From assembly GCA_025054835.1 (NCBI GenBank), contig JANWZQ010000140.1, positions 1 to 49,738 of the forward strand: a stretch of DNA of 49,738 nucleotides, read 5' to 3'. The notes beneath the pieces are model-generated. The model saw only the letters and a list, made by a program, of their open reading frames with translations, did no database searches and was not told the DNA's origin. The position numbers were made by a program, and so were the translations under genes. The stretch is from Chthonomonadaceae bacterium. Its GTDB lineage: Bacteria > Armatimonadota > Chthonomonadetes > Chthonomonadales > Chthonomonadaceae. This document shows positions 35,078 through 42,615 of the stretch, in pieces (within the stretch, counting starts at the first letter, position 1; every line of letters begins with the position of its first letter).

Positions 35078-36514
35078 ATGCACCGACGCGACTTTCTGTT
35101 CGGAAGCTTCCACATCCTTCTGCGCACAACGGATACACCTCCCGGCCCCCTCCACTTCGTGGTCCTGAAGTCCGATGAGCACAACCCGCGCTACAGTTCG
35201 GTCTACGGTCACCCCTTCGTTCGCACCCCGCACATGGAGCGCCTGGCCCGCATGGGTACCGTCTTCGAAAACCACTACACCCCCTCCCCCCTCTGCCGAC
35301 CGGCGCGCTCCGCATGGATGTCGGGCCGATACGTCCACACCATTCAGTGCTACAACAACTGCACGGTCTTCTCGCACAACCATCGCACCTACGCACAGGT
35401 GCTGCGCGCGCAGGGCGTGCACACCGTGCACATTGGCAAGACCGACGCCTATCGCCCGGCCCACCAGCTCGGGTTCTCCGAAATGCTCCATCCCATCGAT
35501 CGTCCCCCGCCCGGCGATACGTACATCTCCCGCCAACCGCTGGACATCCGGGATGACAGCACCACCCGGGCAGAAGGCTTCGGCGTCCGCCCTGACCCCT
35601 TTGCAACAGACGACGTCATCATCGATGCAGCGGTCCGATGGCTCACCGAGGTCGCACCGAAGATCCCGGGGCCATGGACGCTGGACGTCAACATCAACGC
35701 CCCGCACTTCCCGCACTACGTCACGCAAGAGCTATGGGACCTGTACCCGCAGGGCGCAGATCTCTCCCCTCTGGGCCCCGGGGAAGCGTCCGCGCAACAC
35801 CCCTACGCACAGGACCTCCGAACCCACTTTCGCACAGAGACCTTCACCGAAGCGCAGATCCGTGGATTGCGTCGTGGCTATCTGGGTTGCGTCACGGCCG
35901 CAGACCGGCAACTGGGCCGCCTCCTGGATGCCATAGAAGCCACGGGCCTGCATCGCACCACTGTGGTAGCCTACACCTCGGATCATGGGGAAATGCTGGG
36001 CAAGTTTGGCCTCTGGTGGAAGAGTAGCCTGTACGAAGACGCGGCACGCACCCCTCTGATTGTCGCTGGACCGGGATTCGCTGCCGGAACCCGCGTGCAA
36101 ACCCCGACCACACTGCTGGACCTGCAGGCCGCCATGTTCCACGCTCTTGGTGCCCGGCGCCCGCGCGGATGGAAAGGCCATCCCCTGCAACTGCTGCCAG
36201 CCCGTGATGCCCGCCGCACGGTGTTCCTGGAGTACCACGGTCACGGCACACGGGCCAGCGCGTTCGCGATTCGCAGGGGCCCGTGGAAGCTGATCTACTA
36301 CGCCGCTGCTCCCCACCAGCTGTTCAATCTGGAAGCGGATCCGGAAGAGCAGAAAAATCTGGCCGATACCCTGCCAGACAGGAAACGAGAACTGGAACGC
36401 GAACTGCGTCGCATCTGCGACCCGGAGCGTGAAAATCAGCGTGCCGAGGCCTTCCTGCAACGCGAACTGGCCGCCATACGCGCACACGATCGGTCCGAGC
36501 AGGAACTCCCCTGA
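35078..36514 (+). CDS. Sulfatase family protein
   Basis: A 478-residue sulfatase. The formylglycine site is Cys73 in PLCRPARSAWMSGRY, matching C-x-P-x-R, which needs a formylglycine-generating enzyme. Metal residues are suggested by LKSDEHNPRYS (Asp33, Glu34 in place of the usual Asp-Asp) and YTSDHGEML. It removes sulfate from glycans or other esters. The start MHRRDFLFGS carries a twin-arginine RRDFL motif, but the hydrophobic part is short, so export by Tat is uncertain. AGGAAG lies nine bases before the ATG at 35078. A frame open to 35015 adds nothing recognisable. It heads a three-gene plus-strand group with ThuA and an epimerase-like protein. Confidence 0.88.
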   Translation: MHRRDFLFGSFHILLRTTDTPPGPLHFVVLKSDEHNPRYSSVYGHPFVRTPHMERLARMGTVFENHYTPSPLCRPARSAWMSGRYVHTIQCYNNCTVFSHNHRTYAQVLRAQGVHTVHIGKTDAYRPAHQLGFSEMLHPIDRPPPGDTYISRQPLDIRDDSTTRAEGFGVRPDPFATDDVIIDAAVRWLTEVAPKIPGPWTLDVNINAPHFPHYVTQELWDLYPQGADLSPLGPGEASAQHPYAQDLRTHFRTETFTEAQIRGLRRGYLGCVTAADRQLGRLLDAIEATGLHRTTVVAYTSDHGEMLGKFGLWWKSSLYEDAARTPLIVAGPGFAAGTRVQTPTTLLDLQAAMFHALGARRPRGWKGHPLQLLPARDARRTVFLEYHGHGTRASAFAIRRGPWKLIYYAAAPHQLFNLEADPEEQKNLADTLPDRKRELERELRRICDPERENQRAEAFLQRELAAIRAHDRSEQELP

Positions 36515-36580
36515 ATGCTGATGAACTTCCTGATGCCGCCCGGACCAGAGACACACTCAACCAGAGAAGTGAGGACGCTC

Positions 36581-37528
36581 ATGAAACGCCGCTTTGCGCT
36601 CACAGCAGGCTTTCTGCTACTCGCAGCCGTAACGCTCACTGCGTGCCTCTCCAGCGACAGGCGTGTGGAGGCCTCGCCCGGCCTGCGCGGAGAACCCCAG
36701 ACGAGGAATAGACGCATGAAGAATGTGCTCGTGGTTACTGTCACTAAAGGTTTCCGCCACGACAGCATCCCTGTCGCCGAAGAAACCATCAAACTGCTGG
36801 GCGAACGGACCGGCGCCTGGATCACGGATTTCGCCCGTACCGACGCCGATATTCAGCAGAAAATGACCCCGCAGGCGCTGCAGAGGTACGACGCGGTGAT
36901 CTTCGCCAACACCACAGGCGTCCTCCCCCTGCCCGACCCGCCAGCGCTGCTGGAGTACGTTCGATCTGGAAAGGGCTTCGTCGCCATGCATGCCGGCAGC
37001 GACACCTTCCACACATGGCCGGGCTCCAGCGCCCCCGTCTCCGAATACATTCAGATGCTTGGAGGCGAGTTCCTGACTCACGGCGCGCAGTGCGCGGTGG
37101 ACGGACATATTCTCGACCCCAAACACCCCGCCACAATCGCCATTGTCCGATCCGGTGAGAGGACCGATCCGGCAACCGCCGCGAATGTGGACCTCAAAAA
37201 GTACACCGTCGCCACCGGAAAGATCTGGAAAGTCTTCGATGAGATCTACATCCTGAAAAACGTGGATCGGGTCAACCTCCGCGCGCTGGTTGTTCTGGAC
37301 CGCTACCCGCCCGACGGAAGCCCTAACGCAGGAAAGCCCGGGGAGCATCTGATCTCCTGGTGCAGAACCTACGGCAGAGGCCGGGTCTTCTACACCGCTC
37401 TCGGGCATCGCCAGGAAGTCTGGCGAGATCCCCTGTTCCAGGAGCACATCGCCGGCGGCATCCAGTTCGCTCTTGGACTGATGAAGGGAGAGACCCGCCC
37501 CAACCCGGAAGCTGCTCCCGCCAAGTAG
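36581..37528 (+). CDS. ThuA-domain lipoprotein
   Basis: A 315-residue lipoprotein: basic start MKRRF, hydrophobic FLLLAAVTL and lipobox LTAC with Cys22. The remaining part is a ThuA/PF06283-like domain of the glutamine-amidotransferase fold (NVLVVTVTKGFRHDSIPVAE; RSGKGFVAMHAGSDTFHTWP; RGRVFYTALGHRQEVW). ThuA proteins are linked to trehalose and other sugar use, and many are found next to sulfatases and Gfo/Idh enzymes; the reaction is not settled. GTGAGGA lies six bases before the ATG. It follows the sulfatase by 66 bases and precedes the SDR gene by 29. Confidence 0.88.
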   Translation: MKRRFALTAGFLLLAAVTLTACLSSDRRVEASPGLRGEPQTRNRRMKNVLVVTVTKGFRHDSIPVAEETIKLLGERTGAWITDFARTDADIQQKMTPQALQRYDAVIFANTTGVLPLPDPPALLEYVRSGKGFVAMHAGSDTFHTWPGSSAPVSEYIQMLGGEFLTHGAQCAVDGHILDPKHPATIAIVRSGERTDPATAANVDLKKYTVATGKIWKVFDEIYILKNVDRVNLRALVVLDRYPPDGSPNAGKPGEHLISWCRTYGRGRVFYTALGHRQEVWRDPLFQEHIAGGIQFALGLMKGETRPNPEAAPAK

Positions 37529-37557
37529 CGACAGAATACACCTTCTGGAGGAGTAAC

Positions 37558-38280
37558 ATGCCCCCGTTACGCGTCCTGATCACCGGCGTTGGAGGCCGTA
37601 TCGGCCGCCATGTGGTCCCCGCGCTCCGCGAGATCTACCAGTTGAAGACTCTGGACCGTGTGCCCACCCCGGTCGCCCCCGATGCCGTGATCACCGATCT
37701 GCAGGACCGCGACATCCTGCGCACCACCATGGAACAGATCGATGTAGTGCTGCACCTGGCGGCTACTTCCGACGAGGCCCCCTTCGTCGAAGATCTGGTT
37801 CCCAACAACGTCATCGGGGTCTACAACGTCTTTCAGGCCGCCTATGAGGCAGGAGTGCGGCGGATCGTCTTCGCCAGCACCGTGCAGACGGTCGGCATGT
37901 ACCCTCCAGATCAAACCATCACCATCTCCGATCCAGTACGCCCCAACACGCTCTACGGCGCCACCAAAGTGCTCGGAGAGGTCATGGGACGCTGGTACCA
38001 CGACGCGCACGGCATGGAGTTCGTCGGCATCCGCATCGGATGGTTCCACCCCTACGATAGCCCGGCACTGCGCAATCACGCCGGCGCGCGTTCCATCTGG
38101 CTCAGCCCCCGCGACGCGGTACGCCTGTTCCGTTGCGCCATCGAAACGCCCGACGTCGGATACGCCCTCGTGTTCGGCACCTCCCGCACCGAGTTCGAAC
38201 GACTCAGCCTCGCCCCTGCCCGGGAACTGCTCGGATACGAACCGGAAGACGACGTCACCCGGCTCTACCCGGGAGCGTAA
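37558..38280 (+). CDS. NAD-dependent epimerase/dehydratase (extended SDR, uronate-dehydrogenase-like)
   Basis: A 240-residue SDR with the N-terminal cofactor motif LITGVGGRIGRHVVPAL and the catalytic Tyr-x-x-x-Lys as YGATK. The sequence IVFASTVQTVGMYPPD and RIGWFHPYDSP, with a short C-terminus, most resembles uronate dehydrogenases, which oxidise galacturonate or glucuronate to the lactone. That role would suit the KDG-type kinase and glycan genes in this window, but it is an inference. GGAGGAG is five bases from the ATG. A minus-strand terminator overlaps its stop. Confidence 0.85.
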   Translation: MPPLRVLITGVGGRIGRHVVPALREIYQLKTLDRVPTPVAPDAVITDLQDRDILRTTMEQIDVVLHLAATSDEAPFVEDLVPNNVIGVYNVFQAAYEAGVRRIVFASTVQTVGMYPPDQTITISDPVRPNTLYGATKVLGEVMGRWYHDAHGMEFVGIRIGWFHPYDSPALRNHAGARSIWLSPRDAVRLFRCAIETPDVGYALVFGTSRTEFERLSLAPARELLGYEPEDDVTRLYPGA

Positions 38281-38309
38281 AAAAAACCGGACACTGAAGC
38301 AGTGCCCGG
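38278..38309 (-). terminator. Intrinsic terminator for acyl-CoA ligase transcript
   Basis: Read on the minus strand, CCGGGCACTG and CAGTGTCCGG (38287-38309) form a 10-bp stem with a three-base loop and one G-U pair, followed by eight T (38279-38286). On the plus strand the same pair would be an A-C mismatch and no T-run follows, so it works only for minus-strand transcripts. It overlaps the stop codon of the convergent SDR gene. Confidence 0.8.
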
Positions 38310-38400
38310 AAAAGAGCGTGAAACGCTCCATGCGAGAAAAGGGTGATCGTCGCTCGGAGAGTGAGCGCACGGTTGCCATTATAAAAGACCGATGTTAAAT

Positions 38401-38440
38401 GCGCTTTAAGCAGGGATTAAATCCCTGTTAAATTTGCGCA
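38401..38440. repeat. AT-rich inverted repeat after the acyl-CoA ligase gene
   Basis: CAGGGATT and AATCCCTG flank a two-base centre, and the outer arms GCGCTTTAA and TTAAATTTGCGC extend the symmetry with a small bulge. It lies two bases past the ligase stop. It has no T-run of its own. It could aid termination or be a regulator site. Confidence 0.45.
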
Positions 38441-38442
38441 GG

Positions 38443-40005
38443 TCATGCCCCGCTCGTCGTCTCCATTTCCAGCTCTTTCTTGAGCAACCGCTTGACCACT
38501 TTGCCCGTGCCCCCACGGGGCAACGCCTCCCGGAACAACACCCGGCGCGGCACCTTGAAGTTAGCCAGTCGCTCCCGGCAGTAGGCGATCAGCTCGCGTT
38601 CGGTCACCTCCACGCCCGGCTTCCGAACGACAGCGGCCACCACATCCTCGCCGCGCAACGGGTCCGGCACCCCGATCACGGCCGCGTCCTGAACCGCCGG
38701 ATGCGTGTAGAGCACCTCCTCGATCTCACGCGGGTAGACGTTCAACCCGCCGGTGATAATCATGTCCTTCTTGCGATCTACAATGTAGACGTACCCGTCC
38801 GCGTCCATATACCCCAGATCGCCTGTGTGATACCACCCGGAGCGCATCGCCTCGGCTGTCGCCTCTGGCTGGTTCAGATAACCCAGCATCACATTGTCAC
38901 CCCGCACCACAATCTCACCGATCTCGCCGGTCGGTAGCGGCTCATCCCGGTCATTGAAAATCGCAATCTGCACCCCGGGCAACGGAGGCCCCACACTGCC
39001 CACCTTGCGCGGCCCCTGCAGCGGGTTCACCGAGGTGACCGGACTGCACTCCGTCGGCCCATCTCCCTCCAGAACAGGCACCCCGAAACGCGCCTCCAGA
39101 GCCTCCAGCGTCGCCGCCGGCAAGGGCGCTCCCCCCGAAACAAACATCCGCAGGCTCGATGTGTCGTACTCCCGCTCCTGCGGAAAGTGCAGGATCGCGT
39201 TGAACATCGCCGGCACCCCGGGAAAGATGGTCACACGATGCTTCTCAATCGCCTCCAGAGCGCGCCCGGGAGTAAAACTCTCCAGCAACACCGACCCCGC
39301 ACCCACCGAAAGCGCCAGATTCTGGCACACCGTCCCGGCAAACGAATGAAACAGAGGCAGGACAGTTAGAAAACGATCCTGCGGAGTAAATCCAAGCGCA
39401 GCCTGCACCTGCGCAACGTTGCGCGTCAGGTTCCGGTGCGAGAGCATCGCCCCCTTCGGATGTCCGGTAGTCCCCGAAGTGTAGATGATCACCGCACAGG
39501 CATTCTCATCGATTTCCGGCGCCGGCACGCTCGCGCCCGCCCCGCGAGCCATCAACTCCGACAGCGCAATCCATCCCGGCACCTCCGCCAGAGCCGGATC
39601 CGGCAACTCCTCGCGCGGTGTGATGCTCACCACATGCTCCAGAGACGGCAACGCCCTGCGCGCCACCTGAACCCCCTCCAGCAAAGGCCCCGCCGTGACC
39701 ACCAACCGGACCCCCGCATCACGCCAGATGTACTCCAGCTCCGCAGGCTTCAGCAACGGGTTCGCCGGCACCACCACCACCCCCATCTGCTGCGCCGCGT
39801 AGTAGCTCCACACAAACGGCGTGCAGTTGGGTAACAACAGGGCCATCCGATCCCCGGGTTGCAACCCCAGCGATGCCAGGCCGGCCGCCAGCCGACGCAC
39901 TGCAACAGCCAGCTCCCCGTAAGTCACCGGTTGATCCCGAAAGATCAACGCAACGTTCTGCGGATACCTCTCCGCTCCTTGCTCAATGATCTCCCTGAGC
40001 AACAT
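38443..40005 (-). CDS. Long-chain fatty acid-CoA ligase family (AMP-binding)
   Basis: A 520-residue ANL-superfamily adenylating enzyme. The P-loop is IIYTSGTTGHPKGAMLSHRN. The A5 motif reads EGDGPTECSP, where most members have GYGPTE/GYGLTE, so a Tyr is replaced by Asp. A7 is YHTGDLGYMDADGYVYIVDR, followed by KKDMIITGG and the C-terminal Lys in PRGGTGKVVKR. It activates a carboxylic acid, likely a fatty acid, to an acyl-CoA. AAGGGGA lies seven bases before the ATG. A terminator at 38278-38309 closes the transcript. Confidence 0.9.
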   Translation of the reverse strand: MLLREIIEQGAERYPQNVALIFRDQPVTYGELAVAVRRLAAGLASLGLQPGDRMALLLPNCTPFVWSYYAAQQMGVVVVPANPLLKPAELEYIWRDAGVRLVVTAGPLLEGVQVARRALPSLEHVVSITPREELPDPALAEVPGWIALSELMARGAGASVPAPEIDENACAVIIYTSGTTGHPKGAMLSHRNLTRNVAQVQAALGFTPQDRFLTVLPLFHSFAGTVCQNLALSVGAGSVLLESFTPGRALEAIEKHRVTIFPGVPAMFNAILHFPQEREYDTSSLRMFVSGGAPLPAATLEALEARFGVPVLEGDGPTECSPVTSVNPLQGPRKVGSVGPPLPGVQIAIFNDRDEPLPTGEIGEIVVRGDNVMLGYLNQPEATAEAMRSGWYHTGDLGYMDADGYVYIVDRKKDMIITGGLNVYPREIEEVLYTHPAVQDAAVIGVPDPLRGEDVVAAVVRKPGVEVTERELIAYCRERLANFKVPRRVLFREALPRGGTGKVVKRLLKKELEMETTSGA

Positions 40006-40164
40006 CGCCAGTCCCCTTTATCTCGTGATCCTCAACGCACGCACCGCAACAGTGCATGCCAGTGCTTTAGCCGGGTGTTTCCTGCAGAGAACGCCATTTT
40101 CCTGCACGCGCGCAGCGGGAACGCAGGACACAGAGGATCAGGAGAAAAGCGCAGAAAACAAATA

Positions 40165-40190
40165 GAGAGCCCGGGCTATCCCGGGCTCTC
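40165..40190 (-). terminator. Perfect 11-bp hairpin downstream of the small LuxR gene
   Basis: GAGAGCCCGGG (40165-40175) and CCCGGGCTCTC (40180-40190) form a perfect stem with a four-base loop. On the minus strand it is followed by T-rich TATTTGTTTTCTG, so it is likely the terminator of the LuxR-type gene. Confidence 0.7.
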
Positions 40191-40220
40191 GAACCACATC
40201 ACAGTAGCGCTATCACAGCA

Positions 40221-40255
40221 GAACCCGTTCTGCCCTTCCGGCGTAGAACGGGTTC
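40221..40255. repeat. Second inverted repeat after the small LuxR gene
   Basis: GAACCCGTTCT (40221-40231) and AGAACGGGTTC (40245-40255) form a perfect 11-bp stem with a 13-base loop. It lacks a T-run on either strand. It stands 17 bases beyond the LuxR-type stop codon and before the terminator hairpin. Confidence 0.55.
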
Positions 40256-40272
40256 GCCTGCCGACGACGATC

Positions 40273-40512
40273 TCAGGTCACCTTCTCCAGTAACCCCAGA
40301 CGTGTGGCGCGTTGCAGCGCCTGCATACGGTTGGTCACCCCCAGCTTACCGTAGACATTGTCCAGATGAAAGTCCACCGTGCGCTTGCTGATGAACAACT
40401 TTCGGGCAACCTCTTTGCTGGAGTATCCCTCCACGATCAACGACAGCACTTCCAGCTCACGCGGCGTTAACCGGGCATTCGGCTCCAGAGTACTTGCATT
40501 CTGACCAGACAT
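40273..40512 (-). CDS. Single-domain LuxR-type HTH protein
   Basis: A 79-residue protein consisting of little but a GerE/LuxR helix-turn-helix (LTPRELEVLSLIVEGYSSKE, then VARKLFISKRTVDFHLDNV). It has no receiver or ligand domain, so its control is unknown; such stand-alone proteins resemble GerE and can act as direct DNA-binding regulators. The frame is open to an ATG at 40596, which would add 28 unconserved residues (Cys/Pro-rich). I chose the ATG at 40512, though its SD site is weak, so the start is uncertain. Two hairpins follow the stop. Confidence 0.8.
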   Translation of the reverse strand: MSGQNASTLEPNARLTPRELEVLSLIVEGYSSKEVARKLFISKRTVDFHLDNVYGKLGVTNRMQALQRATRLGLLEKVT

Positions 40513-40670
40513 AGTGCGTGGCTTCCCTCTTCCAGCCGGGTCTGCACGGCTCCCGCAGGAGAGAACAGCAGATCCCGGAACGATCAGGTCATCCACGCCT
40601 GTTATTCCACGATTTCCGTAAAACTAGCAGTACCAGTTTCTACACCGGCAGATCCCCCCGGCAAAGCGGC

Positions 40671-42464
40671 TCACGCATCGCGCCACTGCGTGAACAGCGC
40701 AACGACCTCCGCCAGCGTCTTCGCACCCAGATCCCCCTCACCGCGCCGACGCACACTCACGGTCTGGTTCTCTACATCCCGATCCCCCATGATCAGCATC
40801 ACCGGCACCTTCTGCAACTCCGCATCCCGGATCCGCTTCCCCATCTTCTCGTTGCGCCCATCCACCTCGCACCGAAAACCGGCCCCCTGCAGGTGTGCCG
40901 CCACCTGGTGCGCATAGGCATGATGCCGGTCCGCAATCGGGATCAGAACGCACTGCACCGGCGCCAGCCAGAATGGGAACGCTCCGGCATATTGCTCGAT
41001 CAACACCCCGAGAAACCGCTCCGTCGTGCCGGTCACCGCGCGATGCAGCACCACAGGCGTCTGCTCCTGCCCATGCTCGTCGATATACTTGCAACCAAGT
41101 CGCGCCGGTTGAATAAAGTCCACCTGTATCGTGGAGATCTGCCACTCACGCCCCAGAGCGTCCCGGGTCAGAAAGTCCGCCTTCGGGCCGTAAAAGGCCG
41201 CCTCGCCGCGCGCCTCGAAGTACTCCACACCGTTGGCATCCAGCGCATTGCGCAACGCCTGCTCCGCTTTGGCCCACTTCTCATCATCACGCACGAACTT
41301 GCTGTCCGGATTGTCATCCCGCAACGAAAGGCGCACCCGATAGTCCGTGAAACCATAACGCTGTAGCACCTCCTGGATCAAACGCAACGCCAGACCGAAC
41401 TCACTCTCGATCTGCGCCTCGGTGCAGAAAATATGGCAATCGTCCTGCGTCAGCGCACGCACCCGGGTCAGGCCACTCAGCTCACCGGACTTCTCGTAAC
41501 GATAGAGCGTGGCGAACTCCGCGTAACGCAACGGCAAATCCCGGTACGACTTCAGGCCACTCAGATTGTAAAGCGTCATGTGCGAGGGACAATTCATCGG
41601 CTTCAACCGGTAGGTGATCCCCGCATCCACGTCCTGCATGGGAGGGAACATCGCATCCCGATAGTTATCGTAGTGCCCCGAGCGCTTGTAAAGATCTTCA
41701 CGCACCAGATGCCCCGTCCAGACATGCTGATAGCCATACCGGGTCTGCACCTCGCGCACATAGGACTCCATGAGGTGCCGCACCATCTCCCCTTTCGGCA
41801 GAAATAGCGGGATCCCCGAACCCACCTGCTCCGGAGCAAACACGAATAACCCCAGCTCCTTCCCCAGCTTACGGTGATCCCGCGCCCGGGCCTCCTCCAG
41901 CCGACGCAGATAATCCTCCAGCTCCTCCTGCGTGAACCACGCCGTACCGTAAACCCGCGTCAGCATCCGGTTCTTTTCATCACCACGCCAGTAGGCCCCG
42001 GCCGTAGAAAGCAACTTGAAGTGCTTGAGGTACCCCGTGCTCGGCACATGCGGCCCCCGGCACAGGTCCGACCAGTCCCCCTGCCGGTAAAAAGAAATCA
42101 CCGTGTCCTCCGGCAGATCATCGATCAGCTCCACCTTGTACGGCTGATTGTTTCGCTCACAGAACGCACGCGCCGTCGCACGGTCCATCTCCTCACGCAC
42201 AATCGGCAGATCCCGTCGGGCAATCTCATGCATCCGGGCCTCGATCGCCGGGAAATCCTCCTCACTCAGGGGCCGCGGAAGGTCAAAATCGTAGTAGAAC
42301 CCGTCCTCTATGGGCGGACCGATGGCGTACTTCACCCCCGGGAACAACTCCCCGACAGCCTGTGCCAGCAAATGCGCGGTACTGTGTCGCAAACGGTAGA
42401 GGTCATCCTGCGGTATCTGCTCGTCCAATCCCAGTACTCCCCCATCCGGACAGGTCAGCAACAT
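40671..42464 (-). CDS. thrS: Threonine-tRNA ligase (lacking TGS domain)
   Basis: A 597-residue class II synthetase. The editing domain begins almost at once (RLRHSTAHLLAQAVGELFPG, about residue 25), so the usual N-terminal TGS domain of about 60 residues is missing. The catalytic core shows the zinc Cys in LKPMNCPSHM, motif 2 with RYEKSGELSGLTRVR and TQDDCHIF. Motif 3 is TGTTERFLGVLIEQYAGAFP. The C-terminal anticodon domain is complete. In-frame sequence upstream of the ATG has no TGS similarity. It makes Thr-tRNA. A strong promoter overlaps the stop of the preceding D-aminoacylase gene. Confidence 0.96.
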   Translation of the reverse strand: MLLTCPDGGVLGLDEQIPQDDLYRLRHSTAHLLAQAVGELFPGVKYAIGPPIEDGFYYDFDLPRPLSEEDFPAIEARMHEIARRDLPIVREEMDRATARAFCERNNQPYKVELIDDLPEDTVISFYRQGDWSDLCRGPHVPSTGYLKHFKLLSTAGAYWRGDEKNRMLTRVYGTAWFTQEELEDYLRRLEEARARDHRKLGKELGLFVFAPEQVGSGIPLFLPKGEMVRHLMESYVREVQTRYGYQHVWTGHLVREDLYKRSGHYDNYRDAMFPPMQDVDAGITYRLKPMNCPSHMTLYNLSGLKSYRDLPLRYAEFATLYRYEKSGELSGLTRVRALTQDDCHIFCTEAQIESEFGLALRLIQEVLQRYGFTDYRVRLSLRDDNPDSKFVRDDEKWAKAEQALRNALDANGVEYFEARGEAAFYGPKADFLTRDALGREWQISTIQVDFIQPARLGCKYIDEHGQEQTPVVLHRAVTGTTERFLGVLIEQYAGAFPFWLAPVQCVLIPIADRHHAYAHQVAAHLQGAGFRCEVDGRNEKMGKRIRDAELQKVPVMLIMGDRDVENQTVSVRRRGEGDLGAKTLAEVVALFTQWRDA

Positions 42465-42586
42465 GGCGGCGGCCCCGACCTGCGGCGCACAACAGATCGA
42501 CGCAGCCCGGGAACAGCGCGTAGAACGCTCCCTTTTCCCGGCGGAACGTTCCAGCCAGCACGCGCCCCTCCGCGGTGCGGACAGGG

Positions 42587-42615
42587 ATTATACCAGACGC
42601 CCCCTCCCACGTCAA
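42587..42615 (-). promoter_or_regulatory. Sigma-70-type promoter and leader hairpin, thrS
   Basis: TTGACG (42610-42615) and TATAAT (42587-42592) with a 17-base spacer on the minus strand. The -35 box overlaps the D-aminoacylase stop codon (42612-42614). Transcripts begin near 42580, leaving a leader of about 115 bases in which CCGGGAA and TTCCCGG can form a hairpin with an inner AGCG/CGCT stem. No T-box motif was found. Confidence 0.8.

Noticed and set aside
42465-42580. T-box riboswitch in the thrS leader
   Set aside because: I looked for the AGGGTGG-ACCGCG T-box sequence and a stem I specifier; only loosely similar bases occur and in the wrong order.
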